Position numbers and translations under genes: made by a program
In this document: in pieces, positions 46,166-54,653 of the stretch
Layout: each line of letters begins with the position of its first letter
Numbering within the stretch: position 1 is the first letter of the stretch
Notes under the pieces: generated by a model
What the model saw: only the letters and a program-made list of their open reading frames with translations
What the model was told of the DNA's origin: nothing
Databases searched by the model: none
Assembly (NCBI GenBank): GCA_026399025.1
Contig: JAPLRU010000044.1
Location: forward strand, 14,530-78,529
Length of the DNA stretch: 64,000 nt
Direction of reading: 5' to 3'
From: Methylobacter sp.
GTDB taxonomy: Bacteria; Pseudomonadota; Gammaproteobacteria; Methylococcales; Methylomonadaceae

Positions 46166-47234
46166 GATTAATCACAGTCGCCGTCATTTTTTAAAAACCG
46201 GCGGCGCCTTGGCCTTGGGCAGCACCTTGCCGCTCAGTCTGGTCGAATTGGCTTTTGCCGAACCCAGCCAAAACTTCACCTTCGCCTATATTTCCGATTC
46301 ACATATCCAGCACATCAACGGCAACCGTTTCGTCAGAAACTGGGACAGAGGCTTGATCAGGGCTGTGGCCGAAACCAATCTGCTGACACCCAAACCGGAT
46401 TTCGTGATGTTCGGCGGCGATCTGGCGCAATTGGGCTCGCAGGCCGAATTGGATCATGGCGCGGAAATCATGTCGGCACTGAGTCACAAGGTGCATTACG
46501 TGATGGGCGAGCATGATTATTACCTCGACCTTGGCGCTTATTGGGAAAAATTGTTCGGCCCGCAGTATTACAGCTTCGATCACAAAGGCGTGCATTTCAT
46601 CGTGCTGAACAGCATCCGCACTTACGACGACTGGACTTATAACCGCTGGCCGACCAACGAGCAGCGCATGCTGGAAATGGCCGGTCTGGATAATCCCAAC
46701 GGTTCGCCGTTTATGGTCGGCGATGAACAACGCAACTGGCTGAAAACCGATCTGGCCAAAGTCGCCAAGACCACGCCGATTGTGGTGTTCTCGCACTCGC
46801 CTCTGCAAAAAATCTATAAAGGCTGGAATTTCTGGACTGAAGATGCCGAGCAGATTCAGGCGCTACTCAAGCCGTTCAGTAAAGTCTCGGTGATTTACGG
46901 TCATGTGCACCAAATTCAATATAACCAGATCGGTAACATCAGCTTTAACTCGGTGATGGCTACCGCTTGGCCCTGGCCTTATCCGGCCAGTTATGCGCAG
47001 GCCGAGCACTATCTGCCTAAACTGACGGTGCCGATGAACCGTGCCGATCCGTTCTTCGAGCGTGATGCCACCGGCTGGCAGTTTATCAATGTCGCCAGCG
47101 GCAACGTCGATCTGAATTTTTCCCTGTACAACAACGCCGATCGGGTAGTGCGTTTCGATAAGAGCAAAAAACATCCGGAAGACAAGGACTTTCAAGACGA
47201 AAAAGCGCGGATTAATCCGCAACGACACTATTAA
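46158..47234 (+). CDS. TAT-exported metallophosphoesterase
   Basis: A 358-residue protein, started at ATG 46158, which has an AGGAGG site and overlaps the previous stop. The twin-arginine signal SRRHFLKTGG (residues 7-16) with a hydrophobic stretch ending FAEPS implies folded export. Calcineurin-type motifs follow: YISDSHIQ (DxH), FGGDLAQ (GD), GEHDYY in place of GNHE, FSHSPL and YGHVHQ (GHxH). It would hydrolyse phosphate esters with two metals in the periplasm. It lies between two cytochrome genes, so it likely works with them. Confidence 0.87.
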   Translation: MNKINHSRRHFLKTGGALALGSTLPLSLVELAFAEPSQNFTFAYISDSHIQHINGNRFVRNWDRGLIRAVAETNLLTPKPDFVMFGGDLAQLGSQAELDHGAEIMSALSHKVHYVMGEHDYYLDLGAYWEKLFGPQYYSFDHKGVHFIVLNSIRTYDDWTYNRWPTNEQRMLEMAGLDNPNGSPFMVGDEQRNWLKTDLAKVAKTTPIVVFSHSPLQKIYKGWNFWTEDAEQIQALLKPFSKVSVIYGHVHQIQYNQIGNISFNSVMATAWPWPYPASYAQAEHYLPKLTVPMNRADPFFERDATGWQFINVASGNVDLNFSLYNNADRVVRFDKSKKHPEDKDFQDEKARINPQRHY

Positions 47235-47258
47235 TCAATCCGGAAAAGGAGCAACGAA

Positions 47259-47669
47259 ATGACCCGATTTAACTATATCACCACGACTTTTGCCGTATTC
47301 GGTTTGGCAATAACTGTTAATGCGGCTCAGGCCGACGAGTTTACCGGCGCCGACGAGCAACGCTGGCAGCAGCAGTTCATGGATAGCGTTAAACAAGGCC
47401 GGGAGTTATGGACCAGTCCGACCTTGGGCAGTAACGGCGTCGCTTGTGCGCAATGCCACCCCAACGCCGCCAATACCCACCCGGAAACCTATCCCAAATT
47501 CCAGAAGCAGATAGGCAGGGTGATACCGGTGTGGGAAATGATTAACTGGTGTCTGCGCAATCCGCTGGAAGGCCTGCCTCTGGCTGCTGACGATCCGAAA
47601 ATGGTGGCGATTCAGGCTTACATTACTTACGAACGTCGCGGCGTCAAACTGGAGCCCGGCAAGCATTAA
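47259..47669 (+). CDS. periplasmic cytochrome c
   Basis: A 136-residue mono-haem cytochrome c. The signal peptide ends around residue 25 (NAAQA). The haem site is CAQCH (residues 63-67). Near the end, PVWEMINWCLRNPLEGLPLA supplies a Met that could be the sixth ligand. The pattern (GRELWTSPTLGSNGVACAQCHP) resembles sulfur-oxidation/SoxA-like or class I c-type proteins; I am not sure which. It probably passes electrons to or from the dihaem peroxidase in the same operon. Confidence 0.85.
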   Translation: MTRFNYITTTFAVFGLAITVNAAQADEFTGADEQRWQQQFMDSVKQGRELWTSPTLGSNGVACAQCHPNAANTHPETYPKFQKQIGRVIPVWEMINWCLRNPLEGLPLAADDPKMVAIQAYITYERRGVKLEPGKH

Positions 47670-47805
47670 GGAATGAATAAAACAACTTGAACAGGCAATA
47701 ACTCATGGAAATAACCGAACAGGTTACTTGTTGCACAAAATGTATGGGGTATTTAATTTCCATTCCTAAAGAACAATAGATATTTAACCTTTGGAGGAAG
47801 AAACG

Positions 47806-48093
47806 ATGGCAGGCGATAGTTACCAAGAACCCGTTCATGAATTGAGCGATGAAACCCGCGACATGCACCGAGCGCTAATCTCGCTCAGAGAGGAACTGGA
47901 AGCGGTGGATTTTTATAACCAACGCGTCAATGCCTGCAAGAACCCTGAATTAAGGGCCATTCTTGCGCATAACCGCGATGAGGAAAAAGAACATGCGGCA
48001 ATGATACTTGAATGGATTCGACGCCAAGACCCAAGCTTCGAGCACGAATTGAAAGATTATCTGTTTACCGATAAAACCATCGCCCATGGTTGA
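47806..48093 (+). CDS. encapsulated-ferritin-like protein (EncFtn-type)
   Basis: A 95-residue protein with YQEPVHELSDETRDMHRALISLREELEAVDFYNQR, then ILAHNRDEEKEHAAMILEWIRR. This is the sequence type of the encapsulin-associated ferritin (EncFtn). Its decamers bind iron through Glu and His (the EEKEHAAM helix) and oxidise Fe(II). Start ATG 47806 follows a GGAGGA site. It ends FTDKTIAHG, without the C-terminal targeting extension that directs EncFtn into encapsulin shells, and no shell gene is in the window. It may be free in the cytoplasm or targeted otherwise. Confidence 0.88.
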   Translation: MAGDSYQEPVHELSDETRDMHRALISLREELEAVDFYNQRVNACKNPELRAILAHNRDEEKEHAAMILEWIRRQDPSFEHELKDYLFTDKTIAHG

Positions 48094-48416
48094 ATAGCGA
48101 GGCAAAGTCATTGATCCGTAGTTAGCGACAAGCTTTATTCAGTTTTAACCTCATAGGCCATAAATATATCTCAACTGGTAAAAAATAAGCGGACGCCCGG
48201 CCTAATTGGTGTCCGCGCTGCCAAGCATCCCTGCGATAACGCCTTTTCCCAAAAACCTCTTGAGGCTTTCGCAAGAGCTTTATGAAAATCTAATGCATCC
48301 CTAAAACCTTCTTGCTATTCCTGCCACTCTCCGGTATTTCCGCATCTATTATGTAATCGAGTGCGGAAAAATTTAGTACGGATGACGCCACATTTTCATG
48401 ACGAATAAATGAAAAT
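48094..48416. other. spacer with no recognised gene
   Basis: About 320 bases after the ferritin-like gene. No hairpin with a clear T-run, tRNA or protein family is recognised. Confidence 0.3.
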
Positions 48417-48590
48417 CTAAACCGACAAGTTCAGCAGCTCTTCATCCAGCGCCAAACCATAAAAATAGTCTGCTTCAATAAGACTTTTCGATTGTGCGAA
48501 ACGATAGCCTGGCGTTGACCATTTGCCGACCGGAATGGCTCCGCACGCTAATTCCGATTTATTGGGTGTTGCGGGACAAGAAAGGTCACT
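48417..48590 (-). pseudogene. possible C-terminal gene remnant
   Basis: A stop-to-stop frame of 57 codons without a start codon: ELACGAIPVGKWSTPGYRFA, then QSKSLIEADYFYGLALDEEL. The composition is protein-like, but I do not recognise the family. It may be the tail of a lost gene or an accidental frame. Confidence 0.3.
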
Positions 48591-48809
48591 CTAACACTCG
48601 AAAAACGAACGTTTTATCGGTCAATTTGACAAGCAACACATCCATTTCCTGCGGGCAGAGCGCAAAGTTATAAGGGAGGACCGGCTCAAACGGCTAAAAT
48701 TGGTATTGCTTTTACAAACGCTGTAGAATTCGCCGTCGACGCACAAACCTTAACAATAAAAAGGCTTTGTGAGTAGCGAAAGTGTGCATCACTTCAAGGT
48801 AGTTTCACT

Positions 48810-48890
48810 ATGCTAAACCCAATAGAGACTTATAACGCACTGTCTGTGCGTAAAAGGATCCCCCCATTTTCTTATGGTATCGGGGATTGA
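48810..48890 (+). CDS. possible leader peptide, 26 aa
   Basis: ATG 48810 encodes MLNPIETYNALSVRKRIPPF and six more residues; the stop lies three bases before the kinase ATG at 48894. A weak AAGGT ribosome site precedes it. Translation through it could couple to the kinase gene. It may be chance. Confidence 0.3.
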   Translation: MLNPIETYNALSVRKRIPPFSYGIGD

Positions 48891-48893
48891 ATA

Positions 48894-50702
48894 ATGCAAA
48901 CCTTGATTGATTTTTTTGGGGTTAACGGTCTAATTCCGCATGGCTTCTGCCTGAAATGGGATTCACCGTTGCTCTGGCTGATGGCCGGTTCGGACACGCT
49001 GATGACGCTCGCCTACGCCACTTATCCTATAGGCATAGCTTATTTCGTCTGGAAGCGCAAAGATCTGCAATATCGCTGGCTATATCTATCGTTTTTCAAT
49101 GCATTCATTCTGACCTGCGCCGGCACCCATTTTCTCTCGGTGGTGACGATCTGGATTCCGTTGTATTGGCTGGAGGCATATCTCAATGCAATATCCGCCG
49201 TAATCGCCACTGCAACGGTGTTTGCGATTTGGTGGGTAATCCCGCGGGCCTTGAGCCTACCCAGCCCGGCAGAGCTGCAAAAAGCACGCGATGCAGCGGA
49301 AACTGCAAACAAAGCGAAAAGCGTGTTTCTCGCCAATATGAGCCACGAACTGCGTACTCCGCTAAATGCTATTCTCGGTTTTTCCAATATGATTCATAAG
49401 GATGCCCAATTTCCCGAAAGCCAGCGGCGCAATCTTGAAATCATCAATCGCAGTGGCGAACACCTGCTAAACCTGATTAACGATGTGTTGGACATGGCCA
49501 AAATCGATGCCGGTCGCGTTCAACTTGAGGAATCGGCATTTGATCTTGGCGGTATGGTCAGGGATGTGACGGATATGATGTCCATGCGCGCCCAGAATAA
49601 AGGTTTGCAGCTATTAATTGACCAATCATCCAAATTTCCGCGATTTATCATCGGCGACGAAGCGCGTCTTCGTCAGATACTGATCAATTTGATTGGCAAT
49701 GCGATCAAATTTACCCAGCAAGGAGGAGTGACTTTGCGTCTTGGGACAAAGCAAAACACTGTTGCTCATTTATTGATTGAGGTTGAAGATACAGGCTCCG
49801 GCATCGCACTGAAAGACCAGCAACTCATCTTCGATCCTTTTGTGCAACTAAATGAACAGGGAGACAGTAAAGGTACCGGATTAGGCTTGACCATTACCCG
49901 GCAATTCGTGCAATTAATGGGAGGACACCTCACCTTGGAAAGCAAACCCGGCAAGGGCTCGCTGTTTCGAATCGACTTGCCGTTACATGAAGTAAAGGAA
50001 GAAGAGATTATTAAGCCCAAAAAATCACGCCAAGGCGATGTGGTGAGTCTGGCGCCTGGACAGCCTGCCTATCGCGCCCTGATTGTTGAGGATCAAGTGG
50101 AGAATCAATTGCTGCTTTCCCAATTACTTGAAACAGTAGGTATTCAGGTCAAGGTTGCGAATAACGGCAAGCAAGGCGTGGAACTGTTCCAAAGCTGGCA
50201 TCCCCATATTATCTGGATGGACAGACGCATGCCGGTAATGGATGGGATGGAAGCCACTAAAACCATTCGCAGGCTATCCGATGGTCAACAGGTCAAAATT
50301 GTTGCAGTAACAGCATCCGCTTTTATGGAACAGCGTGAGGAAATGTTCGAAATCGGTATGGATGATTTTGTGCGTAAACCCTACCGGGCTAATGAAATCT
50401 ATGAATGCCTAGCCAAGCATCTAGGCGCGAAGTTTATCTATGAAGGTCTCTCTATAGATGAAGAGCTACCCGGAACATTAACACCGGATATGTTTCTGAT
50501 GCTGCCGGAGGCGTTACGTAATGAGATGAAAGAAGCGCTGGAGAGTCTGGAAAGTGAGCGCATAGCAGCTGTAATTAAGCAAGTCGGCCTCCATGATCAG
50601 ACATTGCAAAAAATCTTGACTCAACTAACCGATAACTTTGATTATCCCGCGATTCTTAAAGCGCTTAATAATACCCCATTAAAAACAACTATATACCAAT
50701 GA
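48894..50702 (+). CDS. ethylene-receptor-like hybrid histidine kinase
   Basis: A 602-residue protein with an N-terminal three-helix membrane domain (~25-120) that resembles the ethylene-binding domain of plant ETR1 and cyanobacterial Etr1. Relative to ETR1, the key residues keep their spacing: Asp34, Tyr41, Pro45, and the copper-type pair Cys75/His79 in TCAGTH. A kinase core follows (FLANMSHELRTPLNAI, H-box His151; then HATPase with GDEARLRQILINLIGNAIKF, DTGSG and GTGLGL), then a receiver domain (MDRRMPVMDG, phospho-acceptor Asp443). It lies in an operon with an HD-GYP regulator (four-base overlap). Ethylene or a related small hydrocarbon could be the ligand; this is inference. Confidence 0.85.
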   Translation: MQTLIDFFGVNGLIPHGFCLKWDSPLLWLMAGSDTLMTLAYATYPIGIAYFVWKRKDLQYRWLYLSFFNAFILTCAGTHFLSVVTIWIPLYWLEAYLNAISAVIATATVFAIWWVIPRALSLPSPAELQKARDAAETANKAKSVFLANMSHELRTPLNAILGFSNMIHKDAQFPESQRRNLEIINRSGEHLLNLINDVLDMAKIDAGRVQLEESAFDLGGMVRDVTDMMSMRAQNKGLQLLIDQSSKFPRFIIGDEARLRQILINLIGNAIKFTQQGGVTLRLGTKQNTVAHLLIEVEDTGSGIALKDQQLIFDPFVQLNEQGDSKGTGLGLTITRQFVQLMGGHLTLESKPGKGSLFRIDLPLHEVKEEEIIKPKKSRQGDVVSLAPGQPAYRALIVEDQVENQLLLSQLLETVGIQVKVANNGKQGVELFQSWHPHIIWMDRRMPVMDGMEATKTIRRLSDGQQVKIVAVTASAFMEQREEMFEIGMDDFVRKPYRANEIYECLAKHLGAKFIYEGLSIDEELPGTLTPDMFLMLPEALRNEMKEALESLESERIAAVIKQVGLHDQTLQKILTQLTDNFDYPAILKALNNTPLKTTIYQ

Positions 50703-51697
50703 TAGGGAAAATTCTTGCCGTCGATGACACGCCTGCCGCCCTCAAGCTGTTGACCGAACTCCTTCAAGCGGAAGGTTACGAAGTGCGTTCCGCCATCAAC
50801 GGCGAACTGGCTCTCCATTCCGCTATTAGCAATCCACCGGAGCTGATACTGCTGGATGTCCGTATGCCTGTTATGGATGGATTCGAGGTTTGTCGGCGCC
50901 TTAAAGCGCAGCCGGAAACCCGCGATGTACCCATCATTTTTGTCAGTGCGCTGTCTGAAACGAATGATAAAGTCAACGGCTTTGAACTGGGTGCGGTGGA
51001 CTTTGTGACCAAGCCCTACCAACGTGAAGAATTGTTGATGCGTGTTCAAACACATCTGGAGATCACGCGTCTGCGTAACCGTTTGGAATCTTTGGTAGAC
51101 GAACGCACCAATGAACTTCGCTCAAGTATGCTGGCATTCGTTACGGCCATTGCCTCTACTGTGGAAATGCGGGATCCCTATACCGCCGGTCATCAGCGCC
51201 GCACTGCCCATCTTGCCTCAGCCATAGCCAAAGAACTGCAACTGCCCGATTATCTGATCGAAGGTCTCAATCTGGCCAGCGTGGTGCACGATATAGGTAA
51301 GATTAAAATTCCGGCTGAAATACTTTGTAAGCCGGGGCGGCTCGATGAACTTGAATTCGGTCTGATCAAGCGGCATCCCGAAACCGGATATGAGATTCTT
51401 AAATCCATAGATTTTCCTTGGCCGATAGCCAAGATTGTCTTGCAGCACCATGAGCGGCTGGACCATTCAGGTTATCCCTACGGGCTCACGGGCGATGAAA
51501 TCCTGTTCGAAGCGAAAATTTTATCGGTAGCCGATGTCGTGGAAGCTATGAGTTCGCATCGCCCTTATCGTGCCGGCCTCGGGGTTGAAGCGGCGCTCAA
51601 TGAAATTATGAGGCATAGAGGTGTTTTGTATGATGCCTCGGTGGTGGACGCTTGTCTGATCCTATTTAAAGAAAAAGGCTATAACTTACCCACTTGA
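50699..51697 (+). CDS. response regulator with HD-GYP phosphodiesterase domain
   Basis: A 332-residue protein. The receiver domain (~1-125) has ILLDVRMPVMDG with phospho-acceptor Asp53 and KPYQREELLMRVQTHLE. The HD-GYP domain follows (~150-330), with VVHDIGKIKIPAEILCKPGRLDELEFGLIKRHPETGYEIL and HHERLDHSGYPYGLTGDEI. It would break down cyclic di-GMP when phosphorylated by the hybrid kinase encoded just upstream, with which it overlaps by four bases. Together they should link the sensed signal to motility or attachment. Confidence 0.93.
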   Translation: MIGKILAVDDTPAALKLLTELLQAEGYEVRSAINGELALHSAISNPPELILLDVRMPVMDGFEVCRRLKAQPETRDVPIIFVSALSETNDKVNGFELGAVDFVTKPYQREELLMRVQTHLEITRLRNRLESLVDERTNELRSSMLAFVTAIASTVEMRDPYTAGHQRRTAHLASAIAKELQLPDYLIEGLNLASVVHDIGKIKIPAEILCKPGRLDELEFGLIKRHPETGYEILKSIDFPWPIAKIVLQHHERLDHSGYPYGLTGDEILFEAKILSVADVVEAMSSHRPYRAGLGVEAALNEIMRHRGVLYDASVVDACLILFKEKGYNLPT

Positions 51698-51936
51698 TTG
51701 TTTGAATATACAACTGTTTGGGCGCGATGTTTCCGATGTGTTTTCGACGGCCTTCCCGGCTGTTTAAGAAAGCGTCCGGTTTTAGTGGCCCCTTACACTT
51801 TGGGCTGTCATAAAATTAAGGTCGCTCAGGCGATAGAAAGAATTTTTCAACAGGCCGGTATCCGTTTGAAAGATATAAGGGGATACCTCAGGGGCCGATC
51901 TGTTTTGCAAAAACAGCATCATGATGGGACTTTTAG
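51698..51936. other. spacer with no supported gene
   Basis: A 91-codon frame here (51698-51973) has no family resemblance and overlaps the PepSY remnant in another frame. I regard it as non-coding debris. Confidence 0.35.
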
Positions 51937-52164
51937 GATTGCGGTATCCCTAAAACGGAACAAGAAGCCGTAGACATCGCGCTTAAGGCCCACCATGAAG
52001 TTGAATACAAAATAGAAGAAAATGGCTATGCCCGTTATGAAATCGATATCGTCAACGATAAAGGCATAGCAACCAAAGTCGAAGTCAATGCGGCTAACGG
52101 CAAGATTATTGAAGTCTCGACAGAATCATGGGAAATCGGCGTAGAGGCCGATGAAAAAAGATAA
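51937..52164 (+). pseudogene. PepSY-domain gene remnant
   Basis: A frame of 75 codons without a start codon, opening right after a stop: GIPKTEQEAVDIALKAHHEV, then YEIDIVNDKGIATKVEVNA and ANGKIIEVSTE. This is the core of a PepSY domain, which is normally preceded by a signal peptide. The 5' end is lost or shifted out of frame (ATGATGGGACTTTTAGG lies just upstream in another frame). A hairpin (52171-52200, CTCCCGCTCCA/TGGAGTGGGA) follows. Confidence 0.6.
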
Positions 52165-52350
52165 ATGACAATTCTCCCGCTCCACATTTGGAGTGGGAAT
52201 CCCTACACTCCTCCACAATTTTTACGCCAAAAATACGGCAACTCACGAGAAAAAGAATTTTTCCTATAGCGAATAATGCGGCGTACATGAATAATAGTGC
52301 GTTTTGCATGGCGTCAATCCGATGCCGCATGTGCCGAGTTTGCAAAACCC

Positions 52351-53670
52351 ATGAGTCTGCGCTATCAAATTAACCTGCGAATTTTGATCTCTTCCTTGTG
52401 CATTCTGTTATTGGGCAGCTCGATAGCCATTTGGCAGGCGCGCGATGCGGTGAATAAAGAAGTCGATTCCTCAATCAATCTGGCCGTACAACTGATTACC
52501 TTCGGCTTTGCGCAAGCGTCGCCAACGCCGTTTCATGCAACCGATTGGCTGCCGAAGCTTAATTCATTAAATCAAACCCGCCATTTAAGCATTCAACTGA
52601 AAGAACCTTCAGGGCAAATCATCAGCTTTGCCCATAAAAACCAGCAAATCCGTCAGGACGAAAAGCCGCCGCAATGGTTTATCGATCGGGTTGCGGTTCA
52701 TTACCCCAAGGTTGAACATCCCATCACCGGCTTCAACGGCGAACAAGTCACCCTGATTATTCAGGCCAATCCGCTGGATGAAATCACTGAGGTCTGGCAA
52801 GAAAGCCTGGCTTTTTTCGGCACGCTTTTGTTGTTGACGCTGTTTACTTTTTTAGCCGTCAATCTGGCTTTCAACAAAGCGCTCAAGTCCATTGCGGTGA
52901 TTGTTAATGCGCTCAAAGTCATTGAAACCGGACAGTACAGCCAAAAACTGCCCGATTTTTCCATTCAGGAATATGACAGTATCGCCAAAGCCATCAATCA
53001 TATGACCGGTGAATTAAATACAAGCCGGCAGCAAAATCGCGCATTAACCCAACATACGCTGGAAATACAAGAGGACGAGCGGCAACGCCTGTCGCAGGAA
53101 TTGCACGACGAACTGGGGCAATCGCTGACCGCGATTAAAGTCATGGCGGTGACCGCCGCGCATAAACAAGCGGACATCAAGCAAGCGACCGACGCCATCA
53201 TCGCTATCTGCGATCATTTAGTCACTGTGGTGCGCTCGATGATGCATCAATTGCATCCTTTGGTATTAACCGAGCTGGGCCTGAAAGCCACGATGGAGGA
53301 TTTGCTGAATCACTGGGCGATGAGAAATCCTGAATTACACCTTGCGATTGCCTGCCCTGACGAGATTGATCGGCTGGAGCAAAAAATAACCATTCAAATA
53401 TTCAGAATCGTACAAGAATGCTTAACCAATATTGTCCGCCATGCACAGGCAAGCCAAGCGGAAATCAGCCTGAAAATCGAGCATCGGCCTGAAAAAACGC
53501 TACGGCTACAGGTCAGCGACGACGGTCGGGGCTGCGCGGTCGACAACATTAAAAGCGGTTTCGGTTTATTGGGCATGAGAGAACGGGTTACCAGCTTGGG
53601 CGGCGAATTCAGCATACAAACCCAGCCGCAGCAAGGCATGAGCATTATCGCGACGATTCCGCTGACATGA
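52351..53670 (+). CDS. NarL/UhpB-type sensor histidine kinase
   Basis: A 439-residue kinase, start set at ATG 52351 (MSLRYQINLRILISS). It has a first helix at ~7-27, a periplasmic part to ~145, a second helix near 155-172, a HAMP linker, and a HisKA_3 dimerisation domain with QEDERQRLSQELHDELGQSLTAIK (phospho-acceptor His ~251). The ATPase domain follows (NIVRHAQASQAEISL, DDGRGC, GFGLLGMRER). It overlaps the response regulator by four bases. The sensed signal is unknown. The class matches NarX/DegS-like kinases. Confidence 0.92.
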   Translation: MSLRYQINLRILISSLCILLLGSSIAIWQARDAVNKEVDSSINLAVQLITFGFAQASPTPFHATDWLPKLNSLNQTRHLSIQLKEPSGQIISFAHKNQQIRQDEKPPQWFIDRVAVHYPKVEHPITGFNGEQVTLIIQANPLDEITEVWQESLAFFGTLLLLTLFTFLAVNLAFNKALKSIAVIVNALKVIETGQYSQKLPDFSIQEYDSIAKAINHMTGELNTSRQQNRALTQHTLEIQEDERQRLSQELHDELGQSLTAIKVMAVTAAHKQADIKQATDAIIAICDHLVTVVRSMMHQLHPLVLTELGLKATMEDLLNHWAMRNPELHLAIACPDEIDRLEQKITIQIFRIVQECLTNIVRHAQASQAEISLKIEHRPEKTLRLQVSDDGRGCAVDNIKSGFGLLGMRERVTSLGGEFSIQTQPQQGMSIIATIPLT

Positions 53671-54311
53671 AGGATAAAATAAAAGTCATCTTGGTCGACG
53701 ACCACGCCGTGGTCCGCGCGGGTTTCAGGATGCTGTTATCGACCGAAGCCGATATTGACGTAATCGCCGAAGCCGAACGCGGCGAAGCGGCCTGCCAGTT
53801 GTACCTGGAACAACAACCGGATGTGCTGGTGCTGGACTTATCGATGCCGGGCATCGGCGGACTGGAAAGCCTGCGCCGCATCTGCAATCGCGACAGTGAC
53901 GCCAAGGTGCTGGTGTTTAGCGTTCACGACGAAATGGTTTATGTCGACAGGGCCATGAAAGCCGGAGCCAAAGGCTATATCACCAAAAACAGCGCCCCGG
54001 AAATTCTGGTGGCGGCGATACAGAAAATAGCCGCAGGCGGAATTTATATAGAACACAGCTTGATCAAAGATAGGCTGCCGCAAAATAGCAAGACCGATTA
54101 TCAAAGCATTGTCGATGCCCTGTCACCCAGAGAATTCGACGTATTCCTGCTGCTGGCAAAAGGCTTGACCGCGCACAAAATCGCCGACGAACTTTGTCTG
54201 GGCTATAAAACCGTCGCCAATTACGGCACCCAAATCAGAGCTAAACTGAAGGTGTCGTCGGTCGCCGAACTGGCGCATATTGCGATGATTCTGGGGGTGA
54301 TGAAGAATTGA
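53667..54311 (+). CDS. LuxR/NarL-family response regulator
   Basis: A 214-residue partner of the upstream kinase. The receiver domain (~1-120) has VILVDDHAVVRAGFRMLL, with phospho-acceptor Asp ~55 in VLVLDLSMPGIGG and KAGAKGYITKNSAPE. The C-terminal LuxR-type helix-turn-helix (~145-210) has LSPREFDVFLLLAKGLTAHKIADELCLGYKTVANYGTQIRAKL. It would activate or repress unknown promoters. It overlaps the kinase gene by four bases (ATGA). Confidence 0.95.
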   Translation: MKDKIKVILVDDHAVVRAGFRMLLSTEADIDVIAEAERGEAACQLYLEQQPDVLVLDLSMPGIGGLESLRRICNRDSDAKVLVFSVHDEMVYVDRAMKAGAKGYITKNSAPEILVAAIQKIAAGGIYIEHSLIKDRLPQNSKTDYQSIVDALSPREFDVFLLLAKGLTAHKIADELCLGYKTVANYGTQIRAKLKVSSVAELAHIAMILGVMKN

Positions 54312-54435
54312 TTGGGTAATGACTCGGCAACTAAAAATTGCGCGCCCTTCCAAGCCGAAGTTTCATTAAGCGCCCTACCCTATAATTTACGCACCTGAGT
54401 GGACTTATCAATGATTGGCGGCACCCTCTACCCAA

Positions 54436-54636
54436 CTAGACACCGCAATCGGCTATATTTTTCTTGGCTAATATTGCCAATATGTCAACGTCGCAAGCCC
54501 CACACCCTGAGCAAGCGCCGGTCATTCGGGATATTCCGTCCAAAGTATCGACCCCCTCGCTAATCAGCGCCTTAATTTGTCTTTCGGTGGTTCCGCTACA
54601 GTGGCAAACAACGTCGCTTTTTCCAGCTGAATTCAT
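54436..54636 (-). CDS. BFD-like [2Fe-2S]-binding protein
   Basis: A 66-residue protein with VVCHCSGTTERQIKALISEGVDTLDGISRMTGACSGCGAC. The spacing CxC then CxGCxxC is that of bacterioferritin-associated ferredoxin (BFD)-type [2Fe-2S] domains. I start it at ATG 54636; a TTG at 54657 that overlaps the leuA-like stop is an alternative. It lies directly after the leuA-like gene, which is unusual for BFD. It may assemble iron-sulfur or reduce a partner; LeuC of the same cluster is a [4Fe-4S] enzyme, a possible link (inference). Confidence 0.8.
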   Translation of the reverse strand: MNSAGKSDVVCHCSGTTERQIKALISEGVDTLDGISRMTGACSGCGACDVDILAILAKKNIADCGV

Positions 54637-54653
54637 ATCGCTCACGGTTTGTT

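Noticed and set aside
51698-51973. 91-codon open frame after the HD-GYP gene
   Set aside because: No ribosome site, odd composition, and it overlaps the recognisable PepSY remnant in another frame.
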